From NCBI RefSeq assembly GCF_030122845.1, contig NZ_CP126084.1, forward strand, positions 3,348,001 through 3,412,000: a DNA stretch of 64,000 nt, read 5' to 3'. A program made the translations under genes and the position numbers. The notes under the pieces were generated by a model, which searched no databases, was not told the DNA's origin, and worked only from the letters and a program-made list of their open reading frames with translations. Below, in pieces: positions 60,566 to 64,000 of the stretch (its first letter is position 1; each line of letters starts with the position of its first letter). The DNA is from Paenibacillus woosongensis. GTDB taxonomy: Bacteria; Bacillota; Bacilli; Paenibacillales; Paenibacillaceae.

Positions 60566-61975
60566 TTAGAACCATTGATGATGGAATACGCCTTCTTTGT
60601 CAACGCGTTTGAACGTATGCGCCCCAAAGTAGTCGCGCTGCGCTTGCAGCAGGTTGGCTGGCAGTCGCTCCGTACGGTAGCTGTCGTAGTAGGACAATGC
60701 GCTGGAGAAGCCCGGAACCGGAATGCCGCGGGAGACCGCTGCCGAGATCACTTGGCGCCATGCATCCTGATATGTTTCCACGATGTTCTTGAAGTAAGGA
60801 TCGAGAAGCAGGTTCTTCAGGCCAGGATCACGGTCGTAAGCTTCCTTGATGTTATGCAGGAACTGGGAACGGATAATGCAGCCGCCGCGGAAAATCATCG
60901 CGATGTTGCCGTATTTCAAATCCCAGCCGTACTCGTCGGAAGCTGCTCTCATTTGTGCAAAGCCTTGAGCATAGGATACGATCTTGCTGGCGAACAGCGC
61001 TTTGCGAACATTTTCAATGAACTCCTGTTTGTCGCCGTCAAAAGAGCTGGCAGCCGGGCCGCTCAAAATTTTGCTTGCGGCAACGCGCTCTTCCTTCATC
61101 GCGGACAAGAAGCGGGAGAATACAGATTCTGTAATCATGGACAACGGCACGCCGAGGTCAAGAGCGCTTTGGCTTGTCCATTTGCCTGTTCCCTTCTGTC
61201 CGGCAGCGTCAAGGATGACATCGACCATCGGTTTGCCGGTTTCTTCATCGTATTGCGAGAAGATGTCCGCCGTAATCTCGATCAAGTAGCTGTCCAGTTC
61301 GCCTTTATTCCACTCGGTGAAAATTTCATGCAGTTCCTTGGCATCCAGGCCAAGTACATCCTTGAGCAGGTGGTAGGCTTCACCGATCAGCTGCATATCG
61401 CCATACTCAATTCCGTTATGCACCATCTTGACATAGTGGCCTGCACCGTCTGGACCGATATATGTACAGCATGGATCGCCGTTCACTTTAGCGGAAATGG
61501 CCGTAAGAATCGGCTCGACTAATTTATAGGCACTTTCCTGGCCGCCAGGCATGATCGCAGGGCCGTTCAGCGCGCCTTCCTCACCGCCGGATACCCCTGT
61601 GCCGATAAAGCGGAAGCCTTTGGCTTCAAGCTCTTTGCTGCGGCGCTGCGTATCCGGGAAGTAGGCATTGCCTCCATCGATAATGATATCGCCTTGATCC
61701 AGGTAAGGAAGGAGCTGCTCGATCGTTGCGTCGGTAGCTGGACCTGCTTGTACCATGATCAGGATTTTACGGGGCACTTCCAAGGAATTGACAAATTCTT
61801 CAACCGAGAATGTACCAACCACGTTTTTGCCCTTCGCTTCGTTCGCGAGCATATCATGAGTTTTCTCAGGGGAGCGGTTATACACCGAGACGGTGAACCC
61901 TCTGCTTTCAATATTTAGGGCGAGGTTCTTACCCATAACGGCAAGGCCGATAACGCCAATTTGTTGTTTCGACAT
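60566..61975 (-). CDS. gnd: 6-phosphogluconate dehydrogenase, decarboxylating
   Basis: 469 residues from the ATG at 61975 ([20 protein letters not shown]). Oxidises 6-phosphogluconate to ribulose-5-phosphate with NADP+ in the pentose phosphate pathway. Rossmann motif [10 protein letters not shown] with following basic residues (NRSPEKT, suiting NADP), catalytic [13 protein letters not shown] and [14 protein letters not shown], and C-terminal [25 protein letters not shown] lies eight bases upstream. Length is normal for the long Gnd form. Single-gene unit. Confidence 0.96.
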   Translation of the reverse strand: MSKQQIGVIGLAVMGKNLALNIESRGFTVSVYNRSPEKTHDMLANEAKGKNVVGTFSVEEFVNSLEVPRKILIMVQAGPATDATIEQLLPYLDQGDIIIDGGNAYFPDTQRRSKELEAKGFRFIGTGVSGGEEGALNGPAIMPGGQESAYKLVEPILTAISAKVNGDPCCTYIGPDGAGHYVKMVHNGIEYGDMQLIGEAYHLLKDVLGLDAKELHEIFTEWNKGELDSYLIEITADIFSQYDEETGKPMVDVILDAAGQKGTGKWTSQSALDLGVPLSMITESVFSRFLSAMKEERVAASKILSGPAASSFDGDKQEFIENVRKALFASKIVSYAQGFAQMRAASDEYGWDLKYGNIAMIFRGGCIIRSQFLHNIKEAYDRDPGLKNLLLDPYFKNIVETYQDAWRQVISAAVSRGIPVPGFSSALSYYDSYRTERLPANLLQAQRDYFGAHTFKRVDKEGVFHHQWF

Positions 61976-62074
61976 GGTCTCCATCCTTTGCATTCTATAT
62001 TTTTTTCAATAATATCATTTTAACTCTTTGAAGTACAGAAGTGAACCCCTTCACCCAACTCTCATTTTATATTT

Positions 62075-62110
62075 AAAAACGGCCCTTCCCCTGATCCGAA
62101 AGAGCCGTTT
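62075..62110 (-). terminator. Intrinsic terminator of the gene at 62142-62738
   Basis: Stem AAACGGCCCTT / AAGAGCCGTTT (one mismatch) with a short T run on the minus strand. Confidence 0.75.
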
Positions 62111-62141
62111 CAATCCTTGTTTGATGTTCGCATTGTCTCTG

Positions 62142-62738
62142 TTACCACTCCAGTTGGATTAATTGAATACGAAGCTTGCGCAGCTTCTCTTTGCAGTCCT
62201 CGATCAGCTTTTCGTCGCCGGATTTCATAGCGTCATACAAATGATCCAGTTCTTCGTCCAGTCTCTTCTGCAGGCTCTCGATCTGCTGCTCCGCTGATTG
62301 CGATGCCAGCAGCTCCGCGACTCGCTCCATGTCAAGCATGGGGCCTTTTTGAAAAATAACCCGATGCTCCACCCCGGTAATTTCCACCAAACGGATGACC
62401 TCGCCAAACAAGATGCTCTCGATTAATATTTGCCGGTCTTTGAACCGTTTAACGACCGCATGGCCGCGCAAGTCCCCGATCAGCTTCTCAAACCATTCCG
62501 CCAGCTTGGCATCCTTAATGACGTAATCGCCTGCCAGCTTGTATCCTTTCGCGAGACGCTGAAAACGCAACTTGGTCAATTTGCGTCCAGTACGTACGGA
62601 AATAATAAAGATCGATTCGTTCTCGCTCCAGTACAGCGAATATCCGTCCTGGATGAGATCGCGAATCAGCTGCTGAATGTGCCGACGGTCGAAACGGAGT
62701 TCCAGATTGCAGTATTCTACCTCGTAACTTTTATTCAC
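62142..62738 (-). CDS. Hypothetical protein with C-terminal coiled coil
   Basis: 198 residues from a GTG start with AGGAGGGAG upstream. The N-terminal 140 residues form an alpha/beta region (YCNLELRFDRRHIQQLIRDL, GYSLYWSENESIFIISVRT) and the last 50 residues are a strongly charged helix likely to form a coiled coil (ESLQKRLDEELDHLYDAMKS). No signal peptide or membrane segment. I do not recognise the family. It is divergent from yktB. Confidence 0.75.
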   Translation of the reverse strand: MNKSYEVEYCNLELRFDRRHIQQLIRDLIQDGYSLYWSENESIFIISVRTGRKLTKLRFQRLAKGYKLAGDYVIKDAKLAEWFEKLIGDLRGHAVVKRFKDRQILIESILFGEVIRLVEITGVEHRVIFQKGPMLDMERVAELLASQSAEQQIESLQKRLDEELDHLYDAMKSGDEKLIEDCKEKLRKLRIQLIQLEW

Positions 62739-62817
62739 GGCACTCCCTCCTTACCTTATCTTATACTTCATCTTATGTAGAGGTAACTTGGATTATTGAT
62801 TATTTTTACCCGTTATG

Positions 62818-62842
62818 AGCCCATTATGACGCAGAATGGGCT
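62818..62842. promoter_or_regulatory. Inverted repeat overlapping the yktB promoter region
   Basis: AGCCCATT-ATGACGCAG-AATGGGCT, perfect 8-bp arms. It ends 11 bases before a TGTTATACT extended -10 (62850-62858) and so covers the -35 area, where no consensus hexamer is seen. A regulator site is possible. Confidence 0.4.
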
Positions 62843-62915
62843 GAAAAAGTGTTATACTGGCGAGTGACGGCCGATAGTGGCCTATAGAAAAACAAGCATT
62901 CTGCTGGAGGTTGCC

Positions 62916-63542
62916 ATGATGAATTTTACCGGCTTTCACAGCCAAGATTTCGATAGCTTGACCGTACCAGGGCTTGAGCCGCGGATGGAAGCGATCATCG
63001 CGAATATCCGCCCCAAGCTCGAAGCGCTTGGAGGAACGCTTGCTCCTTACTTGTCGGCCCTGTGCGGCGAAGAAATGTTCCCGCATGTCGCGAAGCACGC
63101 GAGACGGACGATCAATCCACCGGAGGATACGTGGATTGCCTGGAGCAGCAGCAAGCGCGGCTACAAAGCGCTGCCCCATTTCCAGGTAGGGATGTTCTCC
63201 ACCCATCTGTTCATCATTTTTGCGGTTATTTATGAAAGCCCGAATAAGGAAACGATCGCCCGGTATTTGGAGAAGCATACAGCCAAAGTAGACAAGCTCG
63301 TGCCGGCTGATTTCTACTGGTCGACCGACCATATGAATCCCGAGGGAACGCTCCACCGGGAGATGAATAAGGAGGCACTGCTGCAAATGGCCGGCAAGCT
63401 CAAAACCGTGAAAAAATCCGAGCTGCTGTGCGGATTGCGCCTCGATCGCGATCACCCCCTTCTTCAAGATGGCGAGGGGCTTACCCATAAAATCGAACAA
63501 ACCTTTGAGACGTTACTGCCGCTCTACAAAGGATCCTTCTAA
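62916..63542 (+). CDS. YktB family protein (DUF1054/UPF0637)
   Basis: 208 residues from the ATG at 62916; the ATG three bases later has equal support from GGAGG upstream. The family pattern is clear: NFTGFHSQDFDSL, LCGEEMFPHVAKHARRTINP, SSKRGYKALPHFQVGMF. Structurally a DUF1054 fold; function unknown. Terminated by a strong hairpin that overlaps the end of the convergent transporter gene. Confidence 0.88.
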   Translation: MMNFTGFHSQDFDSLTVPGLEPRMEAIIANIRPKLEALGGTLAPYLSALCGEEMFPHVAKHARRTINPPEDTWIAWSSSKRGYKALPHFQVGMFSTHLFIIFAVIYESPNKETIARYLEKHTAKVDKLVPADFYWSTDHMNPEGTLHREMNKEALLQMAGKLKTVKKSELLCGLRLDRDHPLLQDGEGLTHKIEQTFETLLPLYKGSF

Positions 63543-63549
63543 AACGCAA

Positions 63550-63586
63550 AACAGCCTTCCCCTTACGCTCGGGGAAGGCTGTTTTT
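63550..63586. terminator. Bidirectional terminator overlapping the 3' end of the MFS gene
   Basis: Perfect 13-bp stem AACAGCCTTCCCC and complement (63550-63562 with 63571-63583) followed by T run on the plus strand. The MFS stop codon (63563-63565) lies in the loop. Confidence 0.9.
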
Positions 63587-64000
63587 AGGCCGGGATATGA
63601 TGATATGGACAAAGAACAGGATGCCCATCACAATGGCGCTAGCCATAAACGGCGCTGAAGGGCCGAGCATGTCCCACATTTTGCCCGAGATGATCGGTCC
63701 TACGACCATCCCTGATCCCTGTACCGTTAAGAAGAGGCCCCACACGGTCCCCTTCTCCCCTTCGGGAAGCATATGGGAAATCATCGTATCCCATGTCGGC
63801 AAAATGCACGCATAACTGATCCCGATGAGGATGACAAGGATCCAGACGAGAGAAATGGAGCGAGTTACTGCAAACAGCCCGATCGCTACGGAAGAGAGCG
63901 CGAAGCCGATATGCAGAAACCATTTTGTCCCGAAACGGTCCACCAGCCGGCCGATCGGTATCAGGCCAATTACAGTGATCCCCCCTCCAGTAACGAGCAG
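63563..64000 (-). CDS. MFS transporter, C-terminal part (N-terminus off the window)
   Basis: Open frame from the right edge to a stop at 63563, about 145 codons. It has the repeated-half MFS loop motif (IPIGRLVDRFGTKW, compare GxxxDRxGRK) and four hydrophobic helices, including a late WGLFLTVQGSGMVVGPIISG. It is the second half of a 12-helix exporter of unknown substrate. The last codons are part of a terminator hairpin. Confidence 0.88.
   Translation of the reverse strand: MLVTGGGITVIGLIPIGRLVDRFGTKWFLHIGFALSSVAIGLFAVTRSISLVWILVILIGISYACILPTWDTMISHMLPEGEKGTVWGLFLTVQGSGMVVGPIISGKMWDMLGPSAPFMASAIVMGILFFVHIIISRPKNSLPRA

Noticed and set aside
1..64000. tRNA, rRNA, CRISPR arrays, transposases, integrases, phage genes
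   Set aside because: None was recognised on either strand; the region reads as ordinary chromosome.

Overview
The window looks like a chromosomal segment of a Paenibacillus-type member of the Bacillota, roughly 50-55 % GC by eye. The evidence is a Bacillus-like core gene order (rqcH / Ca2+-ATPase / yicC-remA-gmk-rpoZ-coaBC-priA-def-fmt-rsmB and rpsD ... acsA / acuA-acuC ... ccpA-brxC), Firmicute-only families (RemA, RicF, YlbG, YlaN, YugN, YktB, CcpA, bacilliredoxin BrxC) and S-layer-homology proteins. No tRNA, rRNA, CRISPR array, insertion sequence or prophage gene was recognised.

Layout. 1-4.4 kb: two adjacent secreted cell-surface genes on the minus strand, a large Ig-like/unknown-domain protein cut by the left edge and a three-SLH-domain protein; the junction between them is clearly AT-richer than its surroundings. 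4.6-15.6 kb: a housekeeping minus-strand block running yitJ-yicC-remA-gmk-rpoZ, a tandem terminator, then coaBC-priA-def-fmt-rsmB (folate/methionine, coenzyme A, nucleotide, replication restart, formyl-methionine processing, rRNA methylation). 15.8-21.5 kb: dapF, a Ca2+ P-type ATPase and the divergent ribosome-quality-control gene rqcH. 21.6-25.8 kb: PHP phosphoesterase, LysR regulator, a hypothetical gene, an mgtC gene with a frameshift in a G tract, ylbG and ricF. 25.9-29.4 kb: a two-gene bacterial XPB helicase plus helicase-associated partner module, the most intriguing system here. 29.5-39.8 kb: CBS protein, M20 amidohydrolase, yugN-ftsW, Asp23 protein, cation/proton exchanger, ylaN, an HPr-like protein without the catalytic histidine, M29 aminopeptidase, a lipoprotein and a GAF-GGDEF cyclase.

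40-56 kb: rpsD with a strong promoter and long leader, a class A penicillin-binding protein with a fibronectin-type tail, a small beta-gamma-crystallin-like protein, a two-component system divergent from an M23 peptidase lipoprotein (with 11-bp-phased repeats between them), the acetyl-CoA synthetase control cluster acsA / acuA-acuC, mtnN, ccpA, a brxC gene carrying an in-frame amber codon, a zinc-ribbon hypothetical gene and a DJ-1/PfpI protein. 56-64 kb: ptsI, a CoA-binding protein, aroK-aroA, gnd, a hypothetical gene, yktB and the 3' part of an MFS transporter cut by the right edge.

How it works together. CcpA, enzyme I, AcsA and the AcuA/AcuC acetylation switch make a carbon-catabolite and acetate-utilisation neighbourhood, and a cre-like site lies upstream of acsA. 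FtsW, the class A PBP, DapF and the M23 lipoprotein belong to the cell wall. Most transcription units end in clear intrinsic terminators, which were used to define operons. Starts were chosen from Shine-Dalgarno sequences and family alignments from memory; no database search was possible.
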